A stretch of 64,000 nucleotides of DNA from the NCBI GenBank assembly GCA_963383645.1, contig OY726572.1, positions 67,029,738 through 67,093,737 on the forward strand, read 5' to 3'. A program made the position numbers and the translations under genes. Origin of the DNA: Muscardinus avellanarius. Its lineage: Eukaryota; Chordata; Mammalia; Rodentia; Gliridae. Positions 1 through 14,431 of this stretch are shown in pieces (the stretch's first letter is position 1; each line of letters opens with the position of its first letter). The notes under the pieces were generated by a model that saw nothing but the letters and a program-made list of their open reading frames with translations, was not told the DNA's origin and searched no databases.

Positions 1-1374
1 TTTTTCTTTACAGTTCTCTTCAGATAAATAATCTCCTATCATTCAGTCCCTTTTAGCAGAAAGCAACTCCTGCTGAAGAATTTCAAATATGAAAAGAAAA
101 TATGCATAGTAAATAAAAGGTAAATGATTAGGTTACTTCTCTTAAAAAGCGCCTTCCCCTATCATTCTTTATCAAGTAATGCACAAGGGCAAATGTCAGA
201 CAGAGCTCTGTCTGTCTCTAACATGGGGTTTCATGAAGAAATTATCTAGCCTTCTGGGAAACCGGAGCACAAATGTTGGGCAATCTGCCCGTGGAAACGC
301 AGAAGGGGTAGCTTCAGTCATACTTATCTGATTCTATGAAAGAAGTGGTTGGTTACTCCAACTAAGTTTGAAAGTGTGGCTTTAAGGAAAAGTTATCTAT
401 TTTAGATAAGACAAATATGACATTTATGGCAGCAATATTGAGGATTTAGTGCTATTGATTACCTCCTACCTGGATTCTGAATGGTACTTAGAAAAGTATT
501 CCTACAGTCTGTATTTAAAGATCAACTCAACCCACACCGAGAGGCTATATAATATCTAGGTAGAAATTACAGCTTAAAATTAAAAAAAAGAAAAACCTCA
601 TGAAAGGTCACAACTCATAGGTGGTAAGAGCCCATAATTTGAGTTAAACTAAGAGCTGCTTCTCACATTACTGCTTCTAAATGACCTAGAGATTAAAAAA
701 AAAAAGTAGCTAATAACGTTTTATATGTATAGAAAAAGACCGCAATCGTTATTTTCTATATTTTTTACCAAATATTGATTCAAGCTTCCAAATCAATTGT
801 AGAATTATTGAGTTAATATGTTCCCCCAACAAAATCCACTTGGTACACATAAAAATTTCATTAATCTTGGAAATGCTCTGTAGAACATGAAATAGTCCTC
901 TCCTGAAACACTGTATGTATCTGGGCATAACAAAATCTCAACTCTATGACATAGTCTTCATGTTCGTTTTATATGTTATGTGCTAAGTAGAGGCACTGAG
1001 AAATTTCTGATGTTTATGAATTACCCAGGCATTCTGTTATGGCAGCATAGACTAAGACATGCACGACTCATTACAGAAGTTATAATTTATTTTTTTAACC
1101 TTATTTGATAGAATTTCTAAAACATTGTTGAGTTGCATCTTTTTCCTACTCCTGATGTTAATGTAAACAAATGTATTCATGTTCCACTGCCAGACTCAGA
1201 GTGGTTGCTGAGTTTCAAATGGATTGTTTTATCATATTACTAATATTAGTTTGTATTTTAGTAAGTATTGTTTTTAAATAAAAATACAGGCTGGATGTTA
1301 TACGATGTCCTAGAATACATCAAGATAATTTATTTCCATCCACAAGTAATGTGATAAATTATATTAATGGATCT
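1..1374. other. AT-rich intron of EXOC6B, no recognised element
   Basis: No coding exon, SINE or microsatellite of note is visible. Short A-runs only (near 580 and 695). Likely unique or very old sequence. Confidence 0.5.
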
Positions 1375-2640
1375 TATATTGCTAGCATGGTCATTTTGAC
1401 AATATTTATTTTGCCTATCTAAAAACATGGGAGGTTTTTCCAATTCTAAATTCTTCTTCAATTTCTTCCTTCAGTGTTCTAAAATTTTCACTGTAGAGGT
1501 TTTGATCTCCTTGGTAATTTTTGGTTTTGTTTGTACTAGGGATTGAAACCAGGAGCGTTCTACCTCTCTGAGCTATGCCTCCATCCCTTATTTACCTATT
1601 TCTAAATTTAAAACAAGGTCTCATTAAGTTCTTAAAGGTCTTGCTAAACTGCTAAGGCTGACCTCAAACTTGTGATCCTTCTGTCTTAGCCTCCCAAGTA
1701 CTGGGATTCCAGGTGTATGCCATTTCAACTGGCCTTCCTTGGTTAGATTTATTCCCAAGTATTTTTTAGGCTATTTGTTTTCAAATTTCCATTTCAGTGG
1801 ATTCATATCTGGTATACAAAAAAGCTATTGATTTTTTAAGTTGGTTTTATATCAACTACTTTGATGAATTTATCAGCTCTAAAAGTGTTCTGGTCAAGTT
1901 TTTTGTATCTTCTCAATATAGATTCATGTCATTTGCAAAAAAGATAATTTCAGTTTTCTTTCCCTATTTGTATCTCTTTAATTTCTTTCTCTTACCATAC
2001 TGTTCTGGCTAGAATTTCAAGTACTACGTTGAATAGGAGTGGTGATAGGGGGCATCCTTCTCTTGTTCCTGATTTTAGAGAAAATATTTTTAGTTTTCCC
2101 CATTCAGTATGATGTTGGCTTTGGTATGCTATATATTGCTTTATAATGTTGAGGAAGTTCTTTCTATCCCTAATTTCTTCAGTATTTTTAACATGAATGG
2201 GTATTGGATTTTGACAAATGTTTTTCTGTATCAAAATGATCATGTGATTTTTGTCTTTGGTTCTATTTATGTGATGAATTACATTTATTCACTTGCATAT
2301 GTTGAACTAACCTTGCATCCCTGGAATGACCAATTTGGTCATGGTATATAATCTTCTTGATTGGTTCTGAATGTGAATTGCTAGCATTCTATTAAGAACC
2401 TAACTGTAATGTATAATTATAATCTACTAATAAAAGTATAAAAATTGGGCTGTCCATGCATTTCTAGAATAAATCCTATATGTTAGTACTAAATTACTTT
2501 CTTAAAACAATTTGAATTTTTTCAATTTCTTATTTACTTTTTATCTGTAATTGAAAGTGAGATTAATTTATAGTTTTTTGTGCTAGTATTGTCTAGTTTT
2601 AGTATTAGAATGAAGCTAGGCAAAATGCCAACATTTTCTA
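1375..2640 (-). mobile_element. Decayed L1 fragment (ORF2 reverse-transcriptase region), interrupted by a SINE
   Basis: On the minus strand, 1992-2243 still reads KSGTREGCPLSPLLFNVVLE, the L1 reverse-transcriptase fingerprint, but frames are broken throughout. A dimeric SINE (1533-1734) splits the fragment. At 2403-2445 a short stretch resembles a separate L1 3' tail ending in AATAAAAGTATAAAAATT. Confidence 0.8.
1533..1734 (-). mobile_element. Dimeric B1/ID SINE (old copy)
   Basis: Starts with GTACTAGGGATTGAAACC (antisense ID half) and ends in a B1-like half with several substitutions (ATTTCAACTGGCC). It lies inside the L1 fragment. Confidence 0.85.
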
Positions 2641-2691
2641 CAGGTTAATCCTCTTACTAAGAACTAGAAGAAGTAAAAAATGTCAACAAAA

Positions 2692-2896
2692 GCCGGGCGT
2701 GGTGGCACACGCTTGTAATCCCTGCGCTTGGGAGGCGGAGACAGGAGGATCACTCAGGTTCAAAGCCAGCCAGCTCTATGGCTTAAGAGACCCTGTTTCC
2801 AAATTTAAAAAAAAAAAAAAGGTCTGGGAGTGTAGCCCGGAGGTAGAAGGGTTTCCAGGAACCCCAGTACCACCAAAAAAAAAAAAAAAAAAAAAA
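2692..2896 (+). mobile_element. Dimeric B1/ID SINE, GGCTTAAGAGACC subfamily
   Basis: Starts GCCGGGCGTGGTGGCACACG and has the diagnostic GGCTTAAGAGACCCTG and TCTGGGAGTGTAGCCCGGAG. Poly(A) tail. Flanked by GTCAACAAAA / GTCAATAAAA. Confidence 0.9.
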
Positions 2897-2935
2897 GTCA
2901 ATAAAAACAATTCCTTTAAAGATATAAGAATATAA

Positions 2936-3122
2936 GCTGGGTGTGGTGGCGCACACCTACAATCCTAGTACTTGGGAAGCTAAAATAGAAGGATTTCAGA
3001 GCAACCTCAACAAGTAGTGAGACTATCATCAACCTAGCGAGACCCTGTTCCCAAATAAGAAACAAAATCGACCTGTGGATGTAGCTCAAAGGTAGAATGC
3101 CTTAGGATTCAATCCCCAGTAC

Positions 3123-3123
<1 letters not shown>
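2936..3123 (+). mobile_element. Dimeric B1/ID SINE with CA-repeat tail
   Basis: GCTGGGTGTGGTGGCGCACA start and an ID half ending CAATCCCCAGTACAAC. The tail has become the adjoining (CA)n. Possible duplication AAAGATATAAGA / AAAGATATCAGA. Confidence 0.87.

Positions 3124-3180
<57 letters not shown>
3124..3180 (+). repeat. (CA)n microsatellite, about 57 bp
   Basis: Uninterrupted CA dinucleotides at the 3' end of a SINE. Confidence 0.95.
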
Positions 3181-3182
<2 letters not shown>

Positions 3183-3589
3183 GATATCAGAGTGTTATAA
3201 GCAATGAAGACTAAAGGGAATGAACCTGTAGAGAGGCCAGCACCTTGAGCTGAGGTGATCAGGTGAGCCGAGGATCTGCAGCAATCCTGGGGAGTACTGG
3301 CTAAGGGTCATCATGGGCGTGAGACTAAGAATCAGAGTTAGGTCCAGGTGGAGCTGCTACAAGGAATGAAGATAAATTTTTGCTTCTTCTAAGCAGCTAG
3401 AGTGTTAGAACTAGAGATCTGAGGGCCAGTTTTCCCCTCTATAAACTTTATGAATCCAAAACCCACAAATATGGGGGGAAATTAAAGTTTAAGTCAAAAC
3501 CTTTAAAAGGCAATATTCCCACAATCTCACAGTGTTTCAAAGAAAAAGAACTCACTAGCAAAAGAATAAGATTCTCCTGTGGGAGTTGC

Positions 3590-3900
3590 CTTAGTCCCTT
3601 CTGGCTGCAGTACCATGGACTGGTAGCTTTTAAACTATAGCAATTAATTTCTCATGGTTCTAGGCACTAGGAAATCCAAGATCAAGGTGGAGTGAAGCTT
3701 CCTCACCAGGATGAAACAAGGCCAATCTCTGGAGCCTCTTTTATAAGGCCACTAATATCATTCATGAGCACTCTATCTTCATGATCTGTCACCTCCAAAG
3801 GCACCTCTGAAGGTCGCACTTCCTACTGTCATCATATTGATAAGTAGGTTTATTATATGCATTAAGGGAGTAAACAAACATTCAGACCATAGGAAGAGCT
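3590..3900 (-). mobile_element. Old LTR- or MER-type repeat fragment
   Basis: Contains GGAAATCCAAGATCAAGGTG, CCTCTTTTATAAGGCCACTA and AACATTCAGACCATAGG. This series recurs in mammalian MaLR/MER-type repeats. The exact family is uncertain. Confidence 0.5.
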
Positions 3901-4800
3901 AACAGTTCTTGAGTGGTAAATTGACCCTGACGACTTACAACCATGTTTTTTCCTCCTGTGGTTAATGGCTGATCTGGGTACCTCTCACATTCCTTCTCAA
4001 GACATTTGTCAAATACTAAAATTAAAGAAGTCAGGAGGCAAAATAAATAAAGTTTTTTTTAACTGTCACAATTTTTACACCTCTCTTTGTTGCTAGAGAG
4101 AGGATAAAGTGCCCGGCTCTTATGAAAATCCCTGAAGAAACACATCCAGCAACTGGGACAACCAGAGATGCTCTCCAACTACTACCAAAGCTCAGTCTGG
4201 ATGAGACTGACTGAGGTGACCAGCCTCAAACTCACCACCCATTCTACTTACGCAGTAAAAGATAAACCATTTCTGGTGGAAAATAATATCACCAGGAAGC
4301 TACAAGCGTTAATCACGTTATCTAACAACAACCAAAAAATACTAGAAAGAGAAAGGAATATATAACTGAAAACAAAGAATAAATCAGAAATATACCAATT
4401 TGTAGGTCAATTATATATATACAAGTAAGCAAACACTGACTTTAAACAACTATGACTAAGATGCTCAAGAAAATTAAAATAACATAAAAAGATAAAAACG
4501 CCTAATTTTTTCTTATTTCTATCGATAATTTCTGCACAATAATTATCTTGAATTTAAAATAGGGATACATGACAGTAGGGAACATTTTCAAAATAAATAC
4601 AATGTAAAAGTCAGCAAAAAGAATGATAGAAGAGGCCTCTAAATACAATACCATCAAGGGTTACTGAATACAGTGTGAACTATTATATACCAAAGCACTT
4701 TATGACTGGTTAAATTATAAACTAACATCTTGCACCAAAGTAAAAATTAGAGGGACATTTTTCTTCTTGGAAGAGTAAAGTAAAAGCGGCTGTCACTTAC
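3901..4800. other. Intron, no recognised element
   Basis: AT-rich sequence directly downstream of exon j (gene sense). No exon or young repeat seen. Confidence 0.45.
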
Positions 4801-4980
4801 AGGAAGGTGCGTGAATACAGCAAAGGTGCTGCGCAGAAAGGCAATGAGGTCCACTAGGTAGTCACTAGCTTTGTTGTCTAAATCTCCCGTCATCCAGTCA
4901 TAGTCCGCCAGCTGTAGAAACTGGTCGATCTTCTGGTTTAAGTTGGTATAAATTTCTTCTTCAGCTGCATGCCTAGCATC
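4801..4980 (-). CDS. EXOC6B: EXOC6B exon j (180 nt, most 3' in window)
   Basis: 60 codons, phase 0 to 0: [40 protein letters not shown] and [20 protein letters not shown]. Acceptor CTGTTTTCACAG, donor GTAAGTGAC (strong). The next exon is expected to begin with a GKVAQ-type sequence and is not within positions 1-4800. Confidence 0.95.
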
Positions 4981-7900
4981 CTGTGAAAACAGAATAAATA
5001 TGAAAATTCATTCAGATTTCTGGTATGAAAACGGCATAAATGTATATGACTTGAACCCATCTCACATGTATATCTTTTAAGTTACATAGTTGAAAATAAT
5101 GAATCACATCAGTTTCTATTAATTTTTCTTTATCCAAAAGCACAGAATGGTCTTTTCTAGTTTCAATCTCTCTCTCTCTCTTTTCTCTCTTTCTCTCTCT
5201 CTCCATCCCTCCCTCCCTCCTGCAAAAAAGGATTATTTTGCTGTGCTAAATGAGGAGACTGCCTTCGCTGCCCTTAGCAACCTGCATCCTTTTTCATTTT
5301 ATTTTCTCTGTTCAAACCAAATTTACTCTAGAATCCTATTCTTTTTTAACTCTGGAAATCCAAATTCCCTCCTTTCTACAATATTAACCTCTCTAATATC
5401 TTCAAATTTCTTCACATTGCTTATAAATATCCTTAAGTTTCAACATAATGCTATGTAATCTCATTAATTATTGTCTAGTTATTTTATCTCCAATTTTTCA
5501 AAGACTGGTACACTGCGATGTTTCCTAAAATGTGTAAAAAGATGTTAAAACCACAAGACAGAGCTCTTAGTTCTCACAAGTTTGAGATACCCCATATAAG
5601 AAATACACTATCATACGAAATACTCTTATAAGCGTGGTGGAACTTCCTTTCCTAGAAAGCAGGGCAAATGATGAGGATCCCAATTCTAAAAATCCATCAA
5701 CAAGAAGAGGGTCAGGAACTTTGAGCTACTTGCTATCAAATTGAATATTCATTTTTCAGTTTGATTTGACTTGATTTCTATTAAACATTTTCTACTAAAA
5801 TATGTCTTTCTAGGCTAGGGATGTGGTTCTGTGGTAGAGCATCTGCCTAGCATGCATGAGACTATGGGTTCCATCTCTAGACAGAGGGTGGAGGGGAGGA
5901 AGTGAAGGGAGAGGAGGGGCGGAAACTCTGTCTTCCCCTGACCTTCATGACGTCATTTATGGCTTTGTTTTTACTTCTCTGGTTTTATATCTTCTTACTT
6001 TATTAGTATGATTTAATTAATTTCTATGGCTTCTAAGATCTTTGTCTATAATACAGATCTATATCAAATACATTCTATTTCAAGAACCCTATGTCTGATT
6101 GCTTGATGGACATGTCTGATGCCTAGTGACACTGAAGTCAGAAGAGTGAGGGCTAAATCATGTGATTCCCTAATCCTCAATGTTCAGTTCAGACCAAGGC
6201 CAAGATGGAAGAAACACATTAGATTCTATTCTTTTCTTCATAGTCAGAAACAGAGACCTGTAAATTCTGACTCCTACATTGCCCCAAATGGATTAAACAG
6301 ATTTTCTATCATCCTAGATATGGAACACCTATGAAAACTTTACTATGGTATATAATATGTAATTATATAATATATCATAATTATATCATAGTAAGAGCAT
6401 AATATTATAATACAGTAACTATAGTACTAATATAAATTATAATAATAGTACTTATGTATATACAAGGTCTAAATTAGGATTTCCAGCTGGGCGTAGTGGT
6501 GCACGCTTGTAATCCCAGCGCTTGGGAGGCTGAGATAGGAGAATCGTGCAGGTTCGAAGCCAGCCTCAGCTACTGAGTGAGGCTTTCAGCAACTTAGTGA
6601 GACCCTGTTTCCAAATAAAAATATAAAATAGGGCTGGGAGTATAGCCCGGAGGTAGAAAGCCTCTGGGTTCCATCCCCAGTACCACCAAAAAAAAAAAAA
6701 AATTAGGATTTCCAGTCTATTTTAATACACCTATGTCAATTTCATTGAAATATTCACAAAATTAAAAATTTGGGACTCAATGGATCAACTTGTACCTTTC
6801 TCTACATTTTCACTAATTTAATGTCTACATAATTTTATAGTAAATTTACATACTGCAACATAATAAGTGATTATGTTTACTAACATAAAGTTTTAACAAA
6901 TTCTTTTTAGAACTTTATTGGTGCAATATGATTAAATAGCATGGTGAGATTTAAGGTGCTACGCTCATATACATACACATCTCTTGGTGTGGTTCCCTCC
7001 TGGACCCATCCTGCTACCTGCCTAACATTTATTTTTAATCGACATAAATAATGTATATTGATTGTGAATAGGATGATATTTTGACATATTTATATGTTGT
7101 GGAATGGCAAAATTAAGCTATTAACATATTGAGATAATTAACATGCATTACTCAAGTTAATTAACACATGCATTACCTCATATATTTAATCTTTTTTGTG
7201 GTTAGAACACTTGAAATCTACTCTCCCAGAGTAGCTCTGTAATAGATTTCAAACTCATGTAATATGATACCTCCAACTTTGTTGCTGGGTTCAATATTGC
7301 TTTGGCTATTCAGGTTTTTTTGACTCCATACAAATTTTATGATTGTTTATTCTATTTCTGTAGAAACTATTATTGGAATTTTGATAGGTATTATACTGAC
7401 TCTGTAGATCACTTTGGGTAGTTAGAATAGTGAAATAATTGTTCTGATAAGCAGAGTGTCTTTGTATATTCATTTATACCTTTAATTTCTTTTGCTATGT
7501 CTTATAGTTTCCAATAAATCTTTGACTTCCTACACAATGTTTCGATGAGCACTTCCATGCTTGCATTTTTATATTACTTGTATGATAATCTTAAATTGTC
7601 CTTGAATTCCTATTTTGCTAAGAGTAGTCTTCCTTAAAATGCTTAATTTTTTTTTAGTATATTAGGTTCAAAACAATTAAGAATACACTGCATTTGTGTG
7701 TAATGTCTTTTCTCACACCTCTAATACAGGCTGTTATTCCCATTAAACAGTTTGCACTGCTATGGTACATTTTTTACAATGAGCCAATATTAGGATTTTA
7801 TTATTAACTAAAGTCTACAGTTTACAATAGGGTTTACTCTTTGTAAACTTCTATGAGTACTGAAAAATGCATGTTATGTATATCATTACTGTCTCATACA

Positions 7901-9572
7901 GAAGAGTTTTACTACTCTAAAATTAATCTTCTTATTGATCCATCCTTGGCCAAATACTGACAACCACTAATCTCTTCTTAAATATACTTTTATTGGTGCA
8001 TTGCATTTGTACATCACAATGAGTTCCAAAGTGACACGGATGTACATGCACACAGCACTCGGTGCATTTCCCTCCGGACCCGACCCCACTCTCACGACTT
8101 CTCTGTGCCGGTCAGTGAGATTGGTGATGATGGCATCGGAAGCAGACACAGCGTTATTTGAACTGCTCTCTTCATTCCCTCCTCACCGGCCTTCCCGTGC
8201 CCTCTTCACCATTCCACTGCTCTCTACCCTCGTTGATCTTAAGTCACTTTTGTTTCCTATTTTCTCTCTAGCTTCCACATATCAGAGGAAACCTATGGCC
8301 CTGGACTCTCTGAGCCTGGCCGGGCAGGCTTAGCATGATATCCTCTAGTCCCACTCATTCCCCTGCAGATGACACAGCTGCCCTTCTCTGTGGCTGTGTA
8401 AAATTCCCTCAGGGTCACATACCACATTTTCTTTGCCTATCACCTGTTGACAGACACTGTCACTGCCTCCTGATTGTGCTCTTGTGAAGTGGGCTGCCAC
8501 TGATCCTATGGTTGCCTTAACTGTTTTGCCTTTCCCAGGTTTCACATAGTCAGAAAAGCACAGTCTAAAGCCTTCTCAGATTGGCTTCTTTCATTCAGCA
8601 CATCTTTGCAAGCTTTGATACCTCAGACCATGTTTCATGGTATGACTCTATCGGTTTGTTATGCAAACACTTATCCAAGATATCCTGGGTGCTTTGAAGT
8701 TCTGGCAATAGTGACTGAGATTGCTATAAACATTTACACTTAGGTAGTAAATGTTAGGATTTCTGCATGACTGTAAGTTTCAGAACCTTTGCTCATTTTT
8801 AATTGGTTTGTTTGTTTTCTTTCTGGTGAATTTTATGGGTCCTTTGTATACTTTGGATGCAATTCCTTTATTAGATATGTGTTTTGCAAATGTTTTCTCC
8901 CAGTATGCGCCTTGTCTTTTTTCTCTCTTAACTGCGTCTTTCCCAGAGCAGAAGTTCCATTTTTCTTTTATGGATCATGCTTTTAGCATTTTAACTAAAA
9001 AGTCACCGAGGTTTTCTCTTATCCTATCTCCTAGGAGGTCTATAGTTTTGTGTTTAATATTCAGTTTACATTTTCAGTGAAATTTTTGTGTCTAGATTGA
9101 AAAGTCTATGTCTAGATTGTTTTTTGTATGTGGATATCCAGTTGTTCTAGCATCATTTGTCCAAAAAACAAAGAAACTTTGTTCTCCATTAAACTGTCCT
9201 TTCTCCTGTTGAAGATGAGTTGACCGCATTTGTATGCGTTTATTGGGGGCTCGATATTCTCTTCCATGAATCTACTTGTCTCCTTCCTTGCCAAGGCTGC
9301 AGTACCTTCATTTCTCCAGCTTTGCAGTAAGTCTTGAACTCAGGTAGTGTCAGTCCTTCAATTTTGTTTTTCTTCAATATTTGGTTGACTACCCCTGGAT
9401 GTTTTGCATTTTCTTCAGTGTAAGTTTGAGATATCCAAAAAATAATTTGCTGGGATTTTAAATAAGATTGCTTTAAATCTATACACAAAGTTGAGAAAAA
9501 CTGAGATCTTGATAATGAGTCCTCCCATCCACAAGCATGAAAATGTGTCATTTATGCAGATCTTTGACTTCT

Positions 9573-9637
<65 letters not shown>

Positions 9638-12600
9638 CCTCCCTCCCTCCCTCCCTCTCCCTCTCCCTCTCCCCAGGGGTGTGTTCTACCTCTGGGCTAT
9701 ACTCCCAGTACCATTCTGCTTTTTTAAATCTTGAAACAGGGTTTCATTAAGTTGCTGTGGGCCCTGCTAAGTTGTTGAAACTTGTTTCAAACCTGTGATC
9801 CTTCTGTCTCAGCCCCCAAGGACTGGGATTATAGGCAAGTGCCATCATGCTGGGCTGATCATCGATTTCCTTCATAAGAGATTTGTAGTTTTACTCAAAC
9901 AGATACTGCATGTTGTTAAATTCATATCTAAGTACTTTATTTTTATGGTGCTAATACAAATGGTATTGTGTTTTTAATTTCAAATTCCAGTTGCTCGTTG
10001 CCAGGACAAAGGAAAGTAATTGACTTTTTTGCATATTAACCTGTGTCCTGAATTTTGCTATAATCAATTCCTGCAATTAGCCTATTATTTCTGGGTTATT
10101 TCCTACATAGCCAATCATACTATTTGCAAATAAATAGTTTTATTTCTTCCTTCCCAATCTGTATATCAAAAGTATAGCTTTGCTTTACTCTTGGGTCTTA
10201 GCAGGAAAATACCTAGTATCTCAGTATCAAATATGATGCTAGCCTTAGGGTTTGTTTTGTTAGATGTTCTTTGTCAAGCAGAGGCAATCCTCATCTATTC
10301 TAGTTTGCTGATTTTTTTTTTATCATGAATGGGTATTTTCTGCATCCATTGTGTGACTATATAATTTTTTCTTCTTTATAGCCTGCTGATGTCATAAATT
10401 ACGTCAATTGAATTTTGAATGTTGATTCAGCCTTGTAGACCTAGAATAAATCCCACTTGGTTGTAGTACATAATTCTTTTTATACACTGTTAAATTTTAT
10501 TTGCTATGTTATGAAGATTTTTGCATTTATGTTCATAAGCAATATTGGGCTACAGTTTTCCTTTCTCATAACATCTGGTTTTGATGTTAGGGCAATGTTG
10601 GCCTCATAAAATGAGTTAGGAAGTATTTTTCTCTGTAACTATTTTCTGAAAACCACTGTAGAGAATTGGTGTAATTTCTAGCTTAAATGTTTGGTATAAT
10701 TCAGATGAGTACACCTGTTCCTACTGATTTTAGTTTTGTAAGTTAGTTTGATCTAATTCCGTTAAGAGGTAAAAAGATATTCAGGTTTTCTGTTTCTCTC
10801 CATGTAAATTTTGTGTCTACATAGTGTGGATCTTGAATGGACCCCACAGGCCCACATGTTAAAGCCTTGATCCCTACCCATTATGCTATTGGAAGTGGTG
10901 GAACCTTCTGTATGCAAGGCCTTGTGGGAAGAAGGTAGGTCACTGAGAGTGTACCCCGTACGGGTATATTAGGATCCTGGCCCCTTCTCCTTCTCACTTC
11001 CCAGCTACTATAAGGTGAACAGCCCCCCCAGCACACGTCTACCACGATCTACCATGCCATCAAAGGACTAAACTAAGGGGGCCAATGAGTCATGGGCTGA
11101 AATATCCAATACTGAACCAAAATCACCCTTTTTTCTTTTTAAATTATCTCAGGTATTTTGTTACTATAATGGAATGCTAACAGTGTATTTTTAAAATCTA
11201 ATCTATTTCATGTTTTTTTATATTTTTAACAATCAGAAGATATTTCATTAAGCAGTCTAAGCAAATAAAATAGGAATAAAATTATGAAAACTATTAGAAA
11301 TGTATATATAGCTAATTAATATAATATTACTTTCATCACTTTGTGTTTGCAGTTGTAACAAAAATTATTTATGAAATAATAATTACCCTATAGCAAATGC
11401 CTATACACACTTTGAATATATATTATTAATAGTAAGTATGTCCATATTTAGAGTTTTTTTCATTGGTACACTATAATCTCACATCATAATGTGGATCATG
11501 TTGACAATGGAAGATATATTCACACAGTACTTGCTGCCCTTCCCCCTCACTGCGTCCCTTTTCTCTCCTTCCCAATACTGAGTGTCCATGTTATATTCAC
11601 ATGTATACACATATTTGAATGTAGCTTTTCTATTAATCAACTTCAGCCTTCTTCCTTTCCTACTCCTCCTTTCTGGCTTTGCTGAAGTTTCCCCTCCATT
11701 ATCTGAAGTCCCTCTGGTATCCCCAATGCTCTCTAGCTTGGGCATATTAGGGAAAACTTATGTCCCTTCTCTTTCTGTGCTTGGCTAGTCTCACTTAACA
11801 ATGTTCTCTAGGTCTTTCCATCTTCTTGCAAATGACATGATTTTGTTCTTATTTGCTGCTGAGTAGAATTCCATTGTGTGTATTTCCCATAATTTTGCAA
11901 TCTATTCACCTGTGGATGAAGACCTAGGTTGGTCCATATTTTGGCTATTACAAATTGTGCTGCTATGAACACGGATATGCATATGTTACTGTAGTTCTCT
12001 GGTTTCGACCCCTTTGGAAAGATACCCAGGAGTGGTAGAGCTGGATCATATGGTGGATCTATTCCCAGTTTTCTCAGGAATCTCCACACTGTTCTCCATA
12101 GTGGATGAACTAGTTTGCACTCCCACCAACAGTGTAAAAGTTTCTCTTTCCCCACATCCTCACCAGCATTTGCTGTCATTTGATTTCTTTATGCTTGCCA
12201 CTCCGATTGGGGTTAGATAGAATCTCAGCGTAGTTTTGGTTTTATCTCCCTGATGGCTAATGATGAACATTTTTTCATGTGTCTATTGGGCATCTGTATC
12301 TCACCGGTTTTTTTTTTGTTAAGTGTCTATTCAATTCATTTTCCCACTTCTTAATTGTGTTGTTTGTTTTGCTAATGTAGAGTCCTTTTTACTGTAAGAA
12401 GTTGCCCTGAATATTCTTTTATTATTCTTTTGATGACCAGGAATGGAATCCAGAGTGATTGGCTCTGTTTAACTTATGATATTAGCAATTTATATCTTTT
12501 ATTTTTTCTTGGTTAGCCTGGCTCAAAGTTTAATAATTTCATTGATTTTTTTTTTTTTTTGGCGGGTCTGGGGGTGGAACCCAAGGGCATTCCTCCAAGC

Positions 12601-14147
12601 TACACCACCTGCCCTATTTTTTATTCTTTATTTTGAAACTGGGTCTCACTGAGTTGCAGAGGGCCCTACTAAGTAGCTGAGGCTGTCCACAAACTGCGAT
12701 CCTCCGGTCTCAGCCTCCCGAATGCAGGGATTACAAGCGTGCACCACCATGCCCAGCTTTTATTGATGTTTTCTAAGAACCAGCTTTTGAATTTATTAAT
12801 CTTCAATACTGATTTTTTAAATTTTTCTTTTCATTAATTTGTGCTCTAATTTTTACTTTTCTAATGCTTACTATGGGTTTAACTTGCTCTTTATTTTCTA
12901 AATTTCTAAGGTAGAAGCTTAGATCACTGAATTTAAATCTGACTTTTCAACACATGCTACTAATGCTAAAAATGTCCCTTTAAACAATGCTTTCATTTTA
13001 TCTCACAAATTTTTGTAAGATTTGTTTTAGTTAGCTTTTCTATCTGTGCCCAAAACATCTGCCAAGCACAACTTAGAGGAAGAAATGTTTATTGGGAGCT
13101 GAAAGTTTCAACGTTGGCCCATGATTTGCTGGGTCCAAAGCAGAACTGGTTCACCAGTAGGGCATGGCAGAGGAAAAGCCACTACCACTTTATGGAGGCC
13201 AGGAAGCAAAGAGAGAGAGGGGAGAGATCCAGGAACGTATATAGTCCCTGCCACCATATTCCCAGTGACTGAGGTCCTGCAGCCCTGAATCGAAATGCAC
13301 AACCTAACACCTGGGCTTCTCTGGGGAGCATTTTTATATCCAAATTATAATTAGTTATACTGCCTTTTAAAATAAGATATATTTTAATTCCTCTTGAGAA
13401 TTTTTTAAAATCAGTTTCTCTTGGAATACATTGTTTAATTTCCAAACTTTTAGGGATTTTTCTAGCTATCTTCCTGTTATAATTTGTATTTTAATATTGT
13501 GTGGTCTGAGAATAAGTTTATTATAATTTATGTTTAAAAATTGTTAAAGACAGTTTTACTGTCCAGAACATGGTCTGTCTTGGTCAGTGTTCTGTATGAT
13601 CTTTGGAAGAATTGTACTCTACTGTTTTTTATATAAAATGCTCTATAAATGTCAATTAAATTCAATTGATTGATAGTACCATTCACTTAAACTATATTTT
13701 TACTTATTTTCTGTTTCCTGGATTTGTAACTTATAGATAGAAGAGTTTAGTAAGGAAGGGATGTTGACATATAAAATATCCTTTTTAGTATCTTTCAAAA
13801 TAGTCATTTTTCATTTGATTATTTAAAACAGTGAATAAATTAAAATAATTTATTAACCAGATCATATGATGGATCCCTTCAAAGTTTTCTAAGGAATCTC
13901 CACACTGATCTCCATAGTGACTGAACTAGTCTGAAAGCCCACCAAAGATGTAGAAGAGGTTCTGTTTCCACACATCTTCACCAATATTTATTGTTATTTC
14001 ACTTCTTTATGATTTCCAATCAGAATGTAGTTAATAAATATGTAGTTCTTTATGTAGTCTAGATTTTAGTCCTCTGTCAGAGAAATATCTGGTAAAGATC
14101 TTCTCCCATTCTGTAGGTTTCTCTTTAGACTTATTAGTCAATTTAAG

Positions 14148-14178
<31 letters not shown>

Positions 14179-14393
14179 GCAGTACTAGGGATGGAACCCA
14201 GAAGAATTCTACCTCTGAGCAACACCCCTAGCCCTATTTTTTTTCTTTATTTTGAAACAGGGTCTCACTGGGTTGCAAAGGACCTAACTAAGTAGCTGAT
14301 GCTATCCACAGACCACAATCATCCTGTCTCAGCCTCCCAAATGCTGGGATTACAAGCGTGTGCCACCATGCCCGGCTTAATTTAAGTTTTCTA

Positions 14394-14431
<38 letters not shown>

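Larger units (their letters stand above)
8546..13700 (-). mobile_element. Long decayed L1 in pieces (ORF2), carrying later insertions
   Basis: Colinear antisense L1 ORF2-like blocks at about 8546-9578, 9857-10815, 12760-13020 and 13345-13680. Landmarks are GGATATCCAGTTGTTCTAGC, TTGGCCTCATAAAATGAGTT and AACCAGCTTTTGAATTTATT. The blocks are separated by a SINE, an LTR-type repeat, a younger L1 tail, another SINE and an antisense LTR-type repeat, which gives a relative age order for those insertions. Confidence 0.75.

Noticed and set aside
4168..4365. 65-codon open frame in the intron
   Set aside because: No homology recognised, weak start context, no splice or promoter signals. Expected by chance in this length of DNA.
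1..4800. Next EXOC6B 3' exon (GKVAQ-type start)
   Set aside because: No matching minus-strand frame with splice sites was found.
5813..5884. Functional tRNA-Ala gene
   Set aside because: tRNA-like boxes are present, but the sequence is an ID SINE. The acceptor stem does not pair and similar copies are dispersed.
8001..8333. 110-codon plus-strand open frame
   Set aside because: Antisense strand of an L1 3' UTR. No recognisable protein.
11808..12179. 123-codon minus-strand open frame as a host gene
   Set aside because: It reads the L1 ORF2 C-terminal signature ([19 protein letters not shown]) within an antisense L1 fragment.
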